A DNA stretch of 64,000 bases, from positions 1,798,001 to 1,862,000 of the forward strand of contig JBLDXI010000004.1 in NCBI GenBank assembly GCA_047495785.1. Direction: 5' to 3'. This stretch comes from Lepidodermella squamata. Its lineage: Eukaryota > Gastrotricha. Below are positions 41,501 to 52,203 of the stretch, piece after piece (the stretch's first letter is position 1; every line of letters begins with the position of its first letter). Below the pieces are notes generated by a model, which was not told where the DNA came from, did not search any database, and saw nothing but the letters and a program-made list of their open reading frames with translations. A program made the position numbers and the translations under genes.

Positions 41501-41829
41501 TGCCTTTCCGGGATTTGAAACGCATTGAGCTGATGATATCAGCCATTGCTTCGAGATGAGGGAAGCTCCACAGTAAGACGGTGATGTTTCACCGCTTCTG
41601 TATATTTCAAGGAAGACCTTGAATGAAAATCTAGTTATTGTTGAATGAATCTATATTTCGAATGCAAACATACCAGCCACGGGTATGCGTTGGGCTCTAT
41701 TGGTTGACTTCCTGGCTGGCTTGATTCTGCATCAGGAGCAGTGGAGATCGAAGCACCGCATTCAAGATCGTCTTGAGCAACGACCAGGCCCGATGCCAGC
41801 CCGATTGCAATTGCTAAGTGGAGATTCAT
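38554..41829 (-). CDS. Secreted trypsin-like protease homolog with two sushi domains (catalytic His replaced)
   Basis: Exons 41674-41829, 41490-41617, 41141-41436, 38795-39352 and 38554-38735, phases consistent, 440 codons. The signal peptide is MNLHLAIAIGLASGLVVAQ. The trypsin-like fold starts NAYPWLVFLEI and YCGASLISKQW. The His57 motif reads LISSAQC, so His is Gln. Asp102 (DFDFALLRLKRPL) and Ser195 (CFGDSGSPLMC) are kept. It is therefore probably a catalytically dead serine-protease homolog. Two sushi domains follow (from CSVPSVTAGYVTR, and CGPVPTIRNGK). The third intron (39353-41140, 1788 bp) holds a repeat element and a SINE-like sequence. The final exon is uncertain; reading through would stop near 38475. 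Confidence 0.75.
39425..40804. mobile_element. ~1.38-kb inverted-repeat element in the protease intron
   Basis: Ends are CACTACAAAAAATAAG and the complement of a similar sequence ending TTGTAGTG. Both arms contain many AACCGAG/CTCGGTT words in opposite orientation. There is no coding frame. It lies wholly inside the intron and carries a SINE-like sequence in the middle. Confidence 0.5.
40331..40405 (+). repeat. tRNA-like SINE head
   Basis: A-box-like GTGGTCTAGTGGTAG (from 40341) and B-box-like GGGTTCACCTCC (about 40384) at tRNA spacing. The acceptor stem does not pair, so this is not a functional tRNA. Confidence 0.45.
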
Positions 41830-42056
41830 TTTGAAAATTAAACAAGAAAACTGAGCCAGAACAACGAAGAATTTCCTCTTGCACGTGTACGCTTGTTCAC
41901 GTTCTACGTGTTTTTTTCTTATTAATTAGTTTTCAACTCGTGTTTTTTCTTGTTTTTTAATATTGATGTAATGCATGAGTAATAAATTATTCAGATCCTT
42001 TGTTGACAAATCCCGCTCGCAGATTGAAAACATCCGCTTACGAAACCTGAATAGTA
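41830..42056 (-). promoter_or_regulatory. Shared promoter segment, copy 2
   Basis: Upstream of the protease-sushi gene; aligns with 30694-30940 and 45857-46110. The TATA part is weaker here. Confidence 0.5.
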
Positions 42057-43342
42057 AAGATGCATAAGATAACAACTCCTGTGCCTCACTTCGCGCGCTC
42101 AGTGCAACTCGGCGGCCATTGCAGTCGAACGATTGAGAAATCGAGTAAGGCTTTTCGTTAACCGTAAGCGTCGTTAACCAAGTAAACGTCTACGCGGGTG
42201 AAATCGTAGTGTTTGTAGTGCTGTTGTTCACTGGTAGTCATCGAGTTCGTCACCGGGCTAGGAACTGCTATGATCTCGAGCTGTTCCGCGCTTTCCACTG
42301 AGCAAACCTTGTTAAGCTCAGCTGAAATCAGCTGCGCTATTGGGATTAATTTTTCAGCAGCTATATCCTATAGTCCAACTAGATTCCAGAGAGAAACTCC
42401 GAAAATATCTTCAGGAGTATTCTTGAGTTACGGCAGCTTCAGCTCTCAGGTATTTAGAATAAGCTTGCAGGAGGTCAGAGACTTGGAGAGATGGCTCAAG
42501 ATCTCCCCTGAGGTGCTACTAAGACACCAAAGGGGCAAAAAGGCGATAACGTACTTCAAACACCTATCCTTCATTGCCATCGAGATACCTCATGAGAACG
42601 CCATGGGACGGTGAGGCATGACGTTTTATTTATTTATGTATTTTGAAGTTATTACACCCAAGAGAGGCAGCTCGACAATGTTGCGGAAAACAATATATAA
42701 TTGCAGGGCAGGTTCAGATTTAGGACAGGAAAGGTGTAGTAGGCGAAGACAACAAGTTATAGGCCGAATTCATTATAGCCGTAACAGAGAATAATAGGAC
42801 AGAAACAATGTATAATCAAAAAATACAATGGGCAGAAAAATACATTCAACAAAATTGTTCACTGAGATAATTTAGCGGCATTTTATCCACGACAGTACTG
42901 ATAAACATGCCTCGGCGGATTCGGCTTGTTGTTCCTTCAGAGGAGGCTGTTTCCAAAAATCGGGCCCTCGGTAACCCAGAACGTCAACGTACCGCGCAGG
43001 AAATCGACGATCGGTTTGATGTTGCTCATCAAACGAACCAAACACTTGCTTATTCTGTAAGTAAACACACGTCTGTAAGGATTATTCTATAGCTAGCCAT
43101 AGAGAAATGAAATTTCCCCCTGATCTCAAACCCCGAGCGAGTTTGGCGTAGCCAAACGAGTCGAGGGGTTTCAGAGAGGGATAGAGGAGGGATAGAAGCT
43201 CTATGCCATTGAGAAAATTGTAATCAACACATACATTAGGGAAGTGTCACTAAGTATACAAATAATCAGATAATCATCATCCATCTCCGCTATCAGTGAA
43301 TGCCGCCGAGCGTAGTTGTGCTTGTCAGCAGGAAGACTTCGC
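42057..43342. other. Intergenic; two unsupported plus-strand frames
   Basis: A 114-codon frame (42270-42614) and a 61-codon frame (42907-43092, followed by GTAAGT) are open, but show no recognisable domain or partner exon. I see nothing else. Confidence 0.35.
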
Positions 43343-45118
43343 TCAACCTGCTCCTCGCGACCTCAGCAGGCCGGCCGTAGCGGAGTCGTAGCCAAACATG
43401 CGAACCGCCAAATCAAGCGCAGTCTTGCCATCCTTGTTTCTTACATCCCTGTTTGCACCTCTATCAAGCAACAGTCTCACAACAGGGACAAACCCTTGGG
43501 CGGCCGTCAACGTCAACGCCGTTTCGCCATCGTTATCCTTCGCGTCGATGGTAGCGTTGCGATCTAGCAACAGTTGAAGTACTTCGAGGCGCCCCATCCT
43601 AGCCGCAATTATCAACGCAGTCTTCCCATCTTCACCCCTTGCCTCGATGGCGGCATGGTGATCCAGCAACAGACGAGCTACTTCGACATTCCCACTCCAG
43701 GCCGCCCCCATCAAAGCCGTCATCCCATCCCAACCCTTGGCCTCGACAGAAGCGTTGCGATCCAGCAACAGTCCAACAATTTCGGGGTGGCCAACTGCAC
43801 ACATTAACGCCGTACTGCCATAATCATTCGTGGCGTCAATGGTAGCGTTTCGATCGAGCAACAGTCGAACTACTTCAACTTTCCCATAGATACCCGCTAG
43901 CATCAACGCCGTTAATCCACCGCTATCCTTGGCCTCGATGTCAGCTTTGCGATCCAGTAACAGCCGAACCAAGTCGACATACCCATACTTTGCGGCCAAC
44001 ATCAACGCTGTCGTGTTATCTTTATCCCTGGCCTCGGTCGTGACGTTGCGATCCAGCAACAGTCGAGCTACTTCGACACGCCCATGCTCAGCCACTAGCA
44101 GCATCGCCTTCGATCCAATGTTACTCATTGAGGGGTTGCGATCCAGCAACAGTCGCACAACTTCGGCATGTCCCATCTCAGCGGCCTGTAGAATCGCCGT
44201 CTCGCCATTTTTACCCTTGGCGTCAATGGTAGCGTTGCGATCTAACAGCAAACGAACTGCTTCGACTCGCCCTTTATCAGCCGCCCATATCAGCGCAGTC
44301 TTCCCATCGTTATCCTTAGCCTCGATGTCAGCTCTGCGATCCAGCAGCAATCGAACTGCTTCGACTAGTCCATTCGCAGCCGCCCTGATCAACGGCGTCA
44401 AGCCATCTTTATCCCTGACCTCGAAAGCAGAGTTTCGATCAAGCAACAATCGAACTACTTCGGCGTGCCCTTTCGAAGCGCCCGAAATCGCCGCTGCCCG
44501 GCCCAGAATAGCCGATGCCTCGAAGGGAGACTTGCGATCTAGCCACAGGTCAACTACCATCTCAATATAGTTGACTCTTCCAGTCCCAGTTGCTAACATC
44601 AACGCCGTCTCGCCAGCGTTATTCTCAGCCTCGATGGAAGCGTTGCGATCCAGCAGCAGTCGAACTGATTCGGCTTGCCCCCGACTAGCCGCCCACATCA
44701 AAGCCGTCGTCCCATCGTTATCCTTTGCCTCGATGGTGGCGTTGTGATCGAGCAGTAGTCTAACTACGTCGACTTGCTCATTCTCTGCTGCACGCATCAA
44801 CGCCGTCCAACCATGTTTAGTCTCCACAGCATTCACATCAGCACCATGGTCCCGTATCAACAATTGAGCTATTTGTACTCGCTGGTCTGATTGCGTCCGA
44901 TTAGAACACATGACACTGTGAAGCAGCGGGCTATTCGTCATATCCCGTAACAGAGAGTATTTCACCCAAGAATCGCAGAGAACCCGCTGTGGGTTGCGCC
45001 AGTTCGGGTTGAAGTTACCGCCGGTGGCATTGTCGATTTCCGCAATCAGTTGTCTCACCAGCGCCACGTCTTCCGCCTCGGCTGTTGCATTCCACAGCCT
45101 CTCGTAAGCTGTGCGAAT
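43343..45118 (-). CDS. Ankyrin-repeat protein 3 (main exon)
   Basis: The 3' splice site (GCATTCCAG) gives an exon start at 45118. About 591 residues begin IRTAYERLWNAT. The family head has NATGGNFNPNWRNP and SNRTQSDQRVQIAQLLI. It is followed by about 15-16 ankyrin repeats, the longest array of the three. Two repeats are degraded: one with an inserted VNYIEMVVDLWLDRK, and one short repeat with STALMCAVGHPEIVG. It ends LLRSRGAG. First exon not identified. Its close relative is copy 2. Confidence 0.75.
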   Translation of the reverse strand: MRTAYERLWNATAEAEDVALVRQLIAEIDNATGGNFNPNWRNPQRVLCDSWVKYSLLRDMTNSPLLHSVMCSNRTQSDQRVQIAQLLIRDHGADVNAVETKHGWTALMRAAENEQVDVVRLLLDHNATIEAKDNDGTTALMWAASRGQAESVRLLLDRNASIEAENNAGETALMLATGTGRVNYIEMVVDLWLDRKSPFEASAILGRAAAISGASKGHAEVVRLLLDRNSAFEVRDKDGLTPLIRAAANGLVEAVRLLLDRRADIEAKDNDGKTALIWAADKGRVEAVRLLLDRNATIDAKGKNGETAILQAAEMGHAEVVRLLLDRNPSMSNIGSKAMLLVAEHGRVEVARLLLDRNVTTEARDKDNTTALMLAAKYGYVDLVRLLLDRKADIEAKDSGGLTALMLAGIYGKVEVVRLLLDRNATIDATNDYGSTALMCAVGHPEIVGLLLDRNASVEAKGWDGMTALMGAAWSGNVEVARLLLDHHAAIEARGEDGKTALIIAARMGRLEVLQLLLDRNATIDAKDNDGETALTLTAAQGFVPVVRLLLDRGANRDVRNKDGKTALDLAVRMFGYDSATAGLLRSRGAG

Positions 45119-45739
45119 CTGGAATGCAAAACACAATGTAACAAAAGACGTTCAGATTGCACAGCAGGTGTCATCAAGATGAAGGCACAAGATGAAGGCG
45201 GGTATCATCGTCCCATAGAGTATGGAAAATATTAATTCCTTACTCTTGCTTTCTTTTGCATAGGTGCAATGCTTTCTTTGCAATGCATTATGAAAAAGTG
45301 AATTTACGCATTTAAGCTTGAAGTAGAATTCACGCATGCACTTTTCCACGCTCGCCTTTGTTTCCTCCTCGCGGCGTATGTCTCCTTGGTTCCCCGGCAG
45401 CGTCAAAGACCGCTAAAAAAGGAATAATTGGCAATGCTTCTGCGCCACAAAAGCAATCCTCAGTAGGTCCAGCGACGTGATTTCACTTGGTAATAACGAA
45501 AGATGAAGGACATCACTACACAAGCAGCTAACAACCCGGCCTAAACAATCTTGCATCCGTCTCGGCATCGTGAATTAGAAATGCGAACTTTGCAAAACCT
45601 TGCACAACCCGAAAACCCAATTAAAATGCTAAAAGCCGACATCGATCTGATTGTGAATATGCAGCTGCAGGTAACAGAGGACAGAAGGTGATTCTCTTAA
45701 AACGCAAGAACCAGGCTGCTATTTTGAATCGAAACTTAC
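45119..45739. other. Upstream of ankyrin gene 3
   Basis: Contains a block similar to 38062-38110 (CCAGCGACGTGATT). Remaining exons of the decayed sushi-family copy are not visible here. Confidence 0.35.
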
Positions 45740-45856
45740 CAGCCAGGTTGCTTCGACTTGTTGACTGCCTGGATCGTTTGATTCTGCAGCAGCAGTGGAG
45801 ATCAACGCAACCAGGCCTGATGCCAGTCCAAGAAAAGCGATTGAGAGGAGACGCAT
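45740..45856 (-). pseudogene. Orphan signal-peptide exon of a third sushi/protease copy
   Basis: ATG at 45856, 39 codons with signal peptide MRLLSIAFLGLASGLVA, ending ATWL right before GTAAGT, exactly like exon 1 of the gene at 41829 (YPWL|GTATGT). I find no following protease or sushi exon before ankyrin gene 3, so this is a truncated gene remnant unless exons were lost to divergence. Confidence 0.6.
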
Positions 45857-46110
45857 TTTGAAACTTTAACAAGAAAACTGAACTATCAACTAACAATTGC
45901 TTGTGTGTTACATGCTACGTGCTGTTTTTTCTCGTTCAAGTGATTTTCGTATATTAGGTTTTAACTCGTGTTTTTTCTTGTTTTGTAATATTGATGCAAT
46001 GCATGAGTAACAGCTCATTCAGAACCTTTGTACACAACTTTCCATTAAAGAAAAAGCCCACTCACAGATTGAAAATAATCCAGTTAGGAAACCTGAATAG
46101 CAAGTATGAT
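45857..46110 (-). promoter_or_regulatory. Shared promoter segment, copy 3
   Basis: Upstream of the orphan signal-peptide exon. Aligns with the segments at 30694 and 41830. Confidence 0.5.
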
Positions 46111-46969
46111 CAGTCGCGAAGCAACGGCAACTCGCATAAGCTGACATATATTTGCTCCTCTTCTCGCGATTAGGGCTACTCGGCAGGAAGTGCGGTCGAG
46201 CAAGCGTATCGTAGCTCGTCATCGAGCTGGAAACTGCATTCGAACTTATTGCGAATTTCACTCGCAGATGGAAAAGGCAGTGTGCTTTTTAAACTTAGAA
46301 CGATAATCTAAAGTTTTGTCACCTTTTGTCCCTGTTAAATTCAGGATTGAAAGGAATTGTTGAGAATGGCTAGAATGCGCCGATTCTGTTGTGGGAGGGT
46401 GTCGCGGATTGCCAACCGTCATTTTCGTGCATCGAAATTCATAAGAAAGGTTTGTCCGCACGCGGTGATTTAAAAGAGCTACTTTCGGAGATTGAGTCGG
46501 TTTTCATACCAAAATGAAATTCAGCAAATTGTCTATTGAATAGATATTAATTTTTTTGGTGAAAGATTAATGGAAAACAGATTTATGTGCATATTTATTT
46601 TCGAGAATGGAGTGCGCGCCTGTGTAAGGCGCGCGTACAACTTTTTTGCTGTAATTTTCCCACGCGAGAACCCCATATTCAATCGAAAGAGGATTGTCTG
46701 AATTATTTTTTGATATAAAAACCGGTTACCAAGGTTGGATATTATAGGTCGGTTTTGCTGAGCAAATGAATCAGAGCTGGAAAACATGTAAAATTTCCTG
46801 CGAACCGATTTTCAAATTTCCTAGCAATTCCTAGCCAAAGCTTACTCTTTCCAAGCAAAGCTATGCACCTTCCGCAAATCTGAGGAATGATCCAAACAAA
46901 TGTACCGGGCCATCAGGCTATTTACACAGAAATGCAGAATGATTGATAAGCTGGCTTGAAAATCCAACG
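46111..46969. other. Intergenic with fragments of dispersed repeats
   Basis: Part of 46480-46800 resembles the inside of the element at 28702-29414 in inverted orientation. No gene recognised. Confidence 0.35.
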
Positions 46970-47180
46970 TCAATTCATTGGCATTCAGGGTACCAGCAAA
47001 TCTATTCAGACGTTTGGCGAAAGGCTCTAAACGCACATCCGCCACTAACTCGAAATTCGACCCGATAATAGGCTCGTAATATTGCGATCTTGTCGGGGAT
47101 ATGTCGGGGCTGATGTCAAACGGAAACCAACTATAAGAAGCTCTTCAGCCGATTCAGGAATAGACGCAGGGAAAACGGAA
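46970..47180. repeat. Upstream module of receptor genes, copy 1
   Basis: Words such as GTACCAGCAAATC, CATCCGCCACTAACT and CGAAATTCGA align with 61190-61400. A shorter related copy is at 47396-47520, just upstream of receptor 1. Confidence 0.55.
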
Positions 47181-47245
47181 AGGCGATGGCAGGTGATAGG
47201 AGATCTCTAGTCAGTCACTTATTATCGAAAACGTTTGAGAAATGA

Positions 47246-47340
47246 CAGTTTGTTTTATTCCATTCTCTAGCTTGTGAATTCTGGCCGATTTGCCTGATCG
47301 CAGGCCCAACGGCGCGAGGCGTTCATTGAACAATATGTAT
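47246..47340 (+). pseudogene. Scrap of a receptor first exon
   Basis: Resembles the N-terminal coding part of receptor 1 (TGTGAATTCTGGCCGATTTG versus the functional TCGTGGATTCTGGCTGATTTG-type sequence) but has no continuing frame. Confidence 0.4.
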
Positions 47341-47568
47341 CGGAGCCGACATCAGAGTGTTTCGGAATTGACGGATTGAACCCGCCTCTTTACTTCCGCC
47401 GGCAACTCGAAATTCGACCCGATATATGACGTCGAATCAAAGCTAGGAAACAGAATGGCTGAGCTCGAACGGAAGCCGGTAAAGCACCATCCACTCATTC
47501 AGGAATGGACGTAGGGCTCATGAAAAATTATTGTCAGTCACTTCAGTAGCATATAAGGCGTTCAAAAA

Positions 47569-49601
47569 ATGGCAAATATTTCCAACAGGACACTAACAGC
47601 GTCTTTGATGCCGTTTACGAGCTCGTGGATTCTGGCTGATTTGCCTGACCGTGGCTTCAATGGCTCGAGGCCGTACTTCATCGGTTGGTTCCACGACTTG
47701 AGCACTCAATCGATCGCAGACCGGCTCCCTTACACGCTGATTGTCGTCATAACGGCATTTCTCGGAAGTCTGGCCAGCATAGCGAACGTCGCAATCTACC
47801 ACCGCCGCAATGTTAAAAGAGACTTTTTGATGCTGAGCTCTCTCGTTGCTGTGAGAAACGTTCTGTGGTCCATCAACTGGTCTTACGCTGTTCTGGTGCC
47901 TTTGACGACGGGCTTCTGGGAGGCAGGCCCATCAGCTTGCTCTGCTGTTTATTGGAACACGGCTACACTGGGCGGCTTCGGCTGTTTTGCGAACATGCTC
48001 ATCAGCTACGAGAGGCGACTGTGCGCATGCTCAACATCGCTATACCGCTCCAGTGCATCGAAAGTAAGTCTTTTCCTTGGTCAAGAAGCAACACATGAAT
48101 CGGGATGCGAGACTGTATTGACCTTAATTAGAGTCAACTGGTAACATGTCATCCTCTGTCTCGTCTTAGGCATAGAAAACATTCCCCTTTTGTTTTTCGA
48201 CAAAACCTTACAAAAAACCCTCTAGTTAATGGGCTGTATTCCTAAAGTAAATTTGAAAAATCTTCCTTCAAACTCGCATGTAGGGCAGACATAATTGTTA
48301 TATAACCAAAGAGCCAGGAATTTCTATGTGTGATGTTTATTGAGCAGCTTCTTCTGCTAGCTGGTGGGCTCTTGTTACTGTGCGGCGGCTGTGCGGTGGT
48401 TTTCGTATTCGAGCCATACGAAGCGCTGTCCTATCAACGCCTAATCATCGATGGGATAGCGAACAACACGGCTGTGCCTCTTTGCGGGTCTTTCGAATAC
48501 AAATTCATCGGCGAGGCAGATACTGTCGTGCTGATCATGGCGTACTACCTCTTCGCAGTTCAAGCTTCGTCTATCGGCCTGGCCTACAACTATTGGTAGG
48601 TTTCGCAGTGTTGATGTTGGGGCCCGAGCCCGATTTCGGCCCGTACGCGTTCGGGCCGGCCCGTGTGCGACCGGGTAATAGCAATTTACCACTCCGCGCT
48701 CCGGCCGCTTTAAAACATGCCCGTATGCGACGTTTACTGTAAATTTACCAAATTCGATGAAATCACGCTTCACCGCACACGGGCCGGCCAAGATGTTGAC
48801 CCGAGCACGGCGGAGAACAAAGGGATCCAGCGCTATTGTTCAGCGCCGCACTTGGGCCGCCGGGCTCGGGTCATCCTACAACCAAAGCCCTACCCGGTAA
48901 CTGTATCAAGTCCCGGCCCAAACCCGACGGCCCGAGTACGGCGCGCGCGAATGCCTAACAATAGCGCTGGATCCCTTTGTTCTCCGCCGTGCTCGGGTCA
49001 ACACCTTGGCCGGCCCGTGTGCGGTGAAGCGTGATTTCATCGAATTTGGTAAATTTACAGTAAACGTCGCATACGGGCATGTTTTAAAGCGGCCCGAACG
49101 CGGAGTGGCAAATCAATGTTACCCGTCTGCGTACGGGCCGGCCCGAACGCGTACGGGCAGAATTCGGACTCGGGCCCCAACATTGATATCAGTTTTCTAT
49201 CATATTTTGTAATTTACAGGAGAATGTTTGCCCAAATCCGCGCTGTTCGCTTGAAATGGCGAGAGACGTCAACAATCGAGGAGAAGTGGCAAAAGCGCGA
49301 AGTTTTTATCGCGAAACAGTCAATTGCTGCTTTCTTGGTGTACAACGCGTTCCATCTGCCGTTGGCTGTTCATTTCGCCCTCCAGCTAGGTTATGTTGAT
49401 CTCGGGCCGCGATTCGCCTCTGGCAACCTCATAAAGTACGGCCACGTGTGTTTGCTGGTCGAGATGGTTGTTTCATCAGTGATCAGATCGCTGAAACTAG
49501 GATTCACCCGCAACTTGCCGTGGCTAGGCTCTTCTCGTCGCATCAAAGTCGCGCCGTCAAGTGGCAACAGCAGCAGTGCTCAAACCGCGATAGTTCGGTG
49601 A
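47569..49601 (+). CDS. Divergent rhodopsin-like receptor, subfamily A, receptor 1
   Basis: Exons 47569-48063, 48348-48595 and 49220-49601 join in phases 0 and 2 to give about 374 residues. Seven hydrophobic segments are visible, about 40 residues of N-terminus first. The end of TM3 reads ISYERRLC where rhodopsin-like receptors have DRY. TM7 lacks NPxxY. Two conserved Cys (in TM3 and the second loop, PLCGSF) can form the standard disulfide. N-glycosylation sequons occur near the N-terminus (NISNRT). A chemoreceptor role is plausible for such a tandem cluster but not shown. Intron 2 contains a large foldback element. Confidence 0.75.
48615..49182. mobile_element. 568-bp palindromic foldback element in receptor 1 intron 2
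   Basis: Starts TGTTGGGGCCCGAG and ends with its complement. The arms of about 230 bp are near-perfect inverted copies around a ~115-bp centre. TTGA flanks both sides (48611-48614 and 49183-49186), a target-site duplication. It is GC-rich and non-coding. It lies wholly in the intron. Confidence 0.85.
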
Positions 49602-50449
49602 ATGATTCGATTTGATAGCCATGAAAATTCTGAATTCTATGCTGTTTAAAGTTTGAGCCGTGCAATAGAATGTAAGATAGATTTGATTGGTTGTTACAAT
49701 AGCTTAAATCTTTAAAGTTTGGGTACGTATTCGATATTTCCCTACTGTCTGTTAAATAAGTACACTTTTTCTGTCATTTGACATTTCTACTCTCCTTTCA
49801 ACTCTCAGTCTTGAAGAAATGACGTTTTGGGTACTGGTTGCATGAAGCAGCCTCGCTAATACAATTAGTATATATTTAGCCACTGCGAATATTTCAGCAT
49901 TTGTGCCGACAGCAAATAACTTCAAGACGAATGAATTTCAATTCCTCCCACAGAATTTTTTTAATAACCCAGTGCGGCCAAGGTAGCAGTATTGTCGTAG
50001 CTAGATCACTAAAATTGTGGGATCACTCTGGTGTTCGCCATTGATTGAAATAAACAAAAAACGATGCATAAACCATTCGACATGCGCAACTGTGTATCGA
50101 TTTTAAGTGCGTGTATACACCCTGGTTTCGGTTGACGCAGCGTAACTGTAGCGTTCAAGGTAAAACCATTGGCGGCGGCGCGATGAATTTCTCTCGTTTC
50201 GTTTCTGCTCGGCCTATAGAATCGGAATAAGGGAATACTCTATGGCTAGCTTTTGTCTTTTGTCTATTTAATAATGCAGAAAGTAACAAATATCAAATTA
50301 CTGTGAGTTATCATCCAAGTTAAAAATTCTGAGCAACAACTATTTTATGAGGTATTTATTGAGCATAGTTTTTAATGATGCATCGTCCTATTTTCCGTCA
50401 GGGCTCACAAAATATCTTCTGGAAAACTTTCTGGAAAGTTTCCAATGCC
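49602..50449. other. Between receptors 1 and 2, nothing recognised
   Basis: 3' flank of receptor 1 and 5' flank of receptor 2. No gene or repeat partner seen. Confidence 0.35.
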
Positions 50450-50640
50450 GTCTGACTGAAAACGCGAGACTATTCGTAACGCATGTTTCAGGTTTTTGCG
50501 GAATTCGCCGTTCAAGCACTCAAAACGTTTCCGTTGATGCTTTTGCACGCAGTAATCTGAGCGTGCGAGGATATGGTTTTAGTCCCCGTTAGTGACATTT
50601 TCGAGTGCTTCCTGTGTTTTTACAGTTCAACAAGCGTCTC
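50450..50640 (+). promoter_or_regulatory. Subfamily B upstream module, copy 1
   Basis: Shares AAACGTTTCCGT, GTGCGAGGATATG and GAGTGCTTCCTGTGTTT with 56210-56400 and 61995-62180. Each copy lies roughly 80-300 bp before a subfamily-B start codon. Confidence 0.5.
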
Positions 50641-50722
50641 TCCAGGATCACAGCCATCACATGTCGAGTATTTCGTAATAAACAGCAGGCGATGGATCTT
50701 GCTAGCTTTTCGCCACTTTAAA

Positions 50723-52203
50723 ATGTCGGTGCTGATAAATGCAAGTCTGCTACCCAGCGGGTCGTGGCTAATCGCCGATCTGCCAGACCATGGCTTTGAC
50801 GGTCCAAGGCCGTATTTCGTAGGATGGGCCCACGATCTGAAAACTGGGTCGATGGCAGATCGCCTGCCTTATACGATCATAAGCGGCGTATTATCAATTG
50901 TTGCCATTATCGCTAGCCTGGCGAATGTCGCCGTTTATTACCAGCGTAATTTAAATCGCGACGTTTTGCTGCTGAACTGCATCGCCGCGTTGAGAAACAT
51001 ATGCTATGTTGCCACCTGGATGTATGCTTTGCTGGTGATTCTGCCGACCGGCTACTGGGAGGCGAGCGACGTCGCATGTCAGCTCACATTTTGGCTCATT
51101 GCTTTCACTGGCAGTTACGGCATGTTTCTAAATCTGCACATCAGCTACGAGCGGCGAGTGTGCGTCACCTCGAACAGCATCCATCGATCTAGCCCTCTCA
51201 AGGTATGACCTACTGTTAGTGAGATATGAAAGTGCGTACTCGGGATTCAGTGTGCTTATATCGGGGTGGTTGATGGAAGGGGCAGGGATATAATCCCCCG
51301 CAGTTCAGCCCTTTTCAGTTAGGAGTTCTAAAGGATTTTGAGCACGTGTTTGGGGGAATTAATCAATATCTCGCTCCCAGGCTGCGAAATACAGGGGTGC
51401 TGCCGGTGCTGGGGTGGCGGAAGATACCGCACCTAGTTCAGGGATTCCGCTTGTCGGTGATGAAGCCAGTTTCTCTAATGGAGACCCCCACTTAATCGCC
51501 TACATCTTGCCGTACTTCGCCATATTTTTTTTTCATATTATTATCAAATATCATTTTGATGATATTTTTATGTAGCTGGTCGCGATGGCATCAGGCATGG
51601 TTGTATTCAGCGCGCTGTCTTGTGTTATCATGTCCTTCGCCCCGTTTCGCCCCAGTGATGAGCGTTCAACAGCTGGGGCTAATGGACAGCAGCAACAGCA
51701 GCAGCAGCAGCAATACGAATCCTGTACGCATATGCGGGTTTTTCGTCAGCCGCCTCGCCGGACCAGTCGACAGCCTGATCGTAGGAGTAGCTCTTTTTAT
51801 GTTCTATTCCCAGACTGCGTGCATCGGCCTGGCTTATAACTATTGGAAAGTTTTTAGAACTATCCGAGCCGCTCGTTTAAGATTGCGAGGCGCCACATCG
51901 ATTGAAGACGAGTGGTACCGAAAAGAGACTTTCATTGCAAAACAGTCGCTAGCTGCTTTCCTCGTCTACTTCGCGTGCCACGTGCCGCTAACTGCGGAAC
52001 TCGCCATGGCACTGTACCGCGAAGTTGGCCCTAGGCACGCAAGCGGTGATCTGCTCAAGTACGGCCAAATTTGTCTGATACTCGAAATAATTCTGTCGGC
52101 GCTTATTAGAACCCTGAAGCCAGGATTCCATGATCGCTGCCCAGTTCGGTTCGGTGCATTTGTTCTGCTTAAATCAGCGAGACTGCGCATCAGCCCAGCT
52201 TAA
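50723..52203 (+). pseudogene. Receptor 2 (subfamily B), frameshifted in exon 2
   Basis: Exon 1 (50723-51202, 160 codons) is intact with N-terminus, TM1-3 and ISYERRVC. Exon 2 would start at 51576 (TGTAG|CTGG). Compared with receptors 3 and 4, exon 2 has four extra bases near 51646-51652 (GTTTCGCCCCAG against GTTTCCAG). This moves the reading frame within TM4. The rest of the exon remains open to 52203 in the other frame. Either a recent pseudogene or a sequence error. No alternative splice site I found restores the frame. Confidence 0.65.

Noticed and set aside
42270-42614. 114-codon plus-strand frame
   Set aside because: No domain, no splice partner and no conserved promoter; could be chance.
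51585-51839. Poly-Gln protein in receptor 2 exon 2
   Set aside because: It is the shifted frame of the AGC tract after the four-base insertion, not a separate gene.
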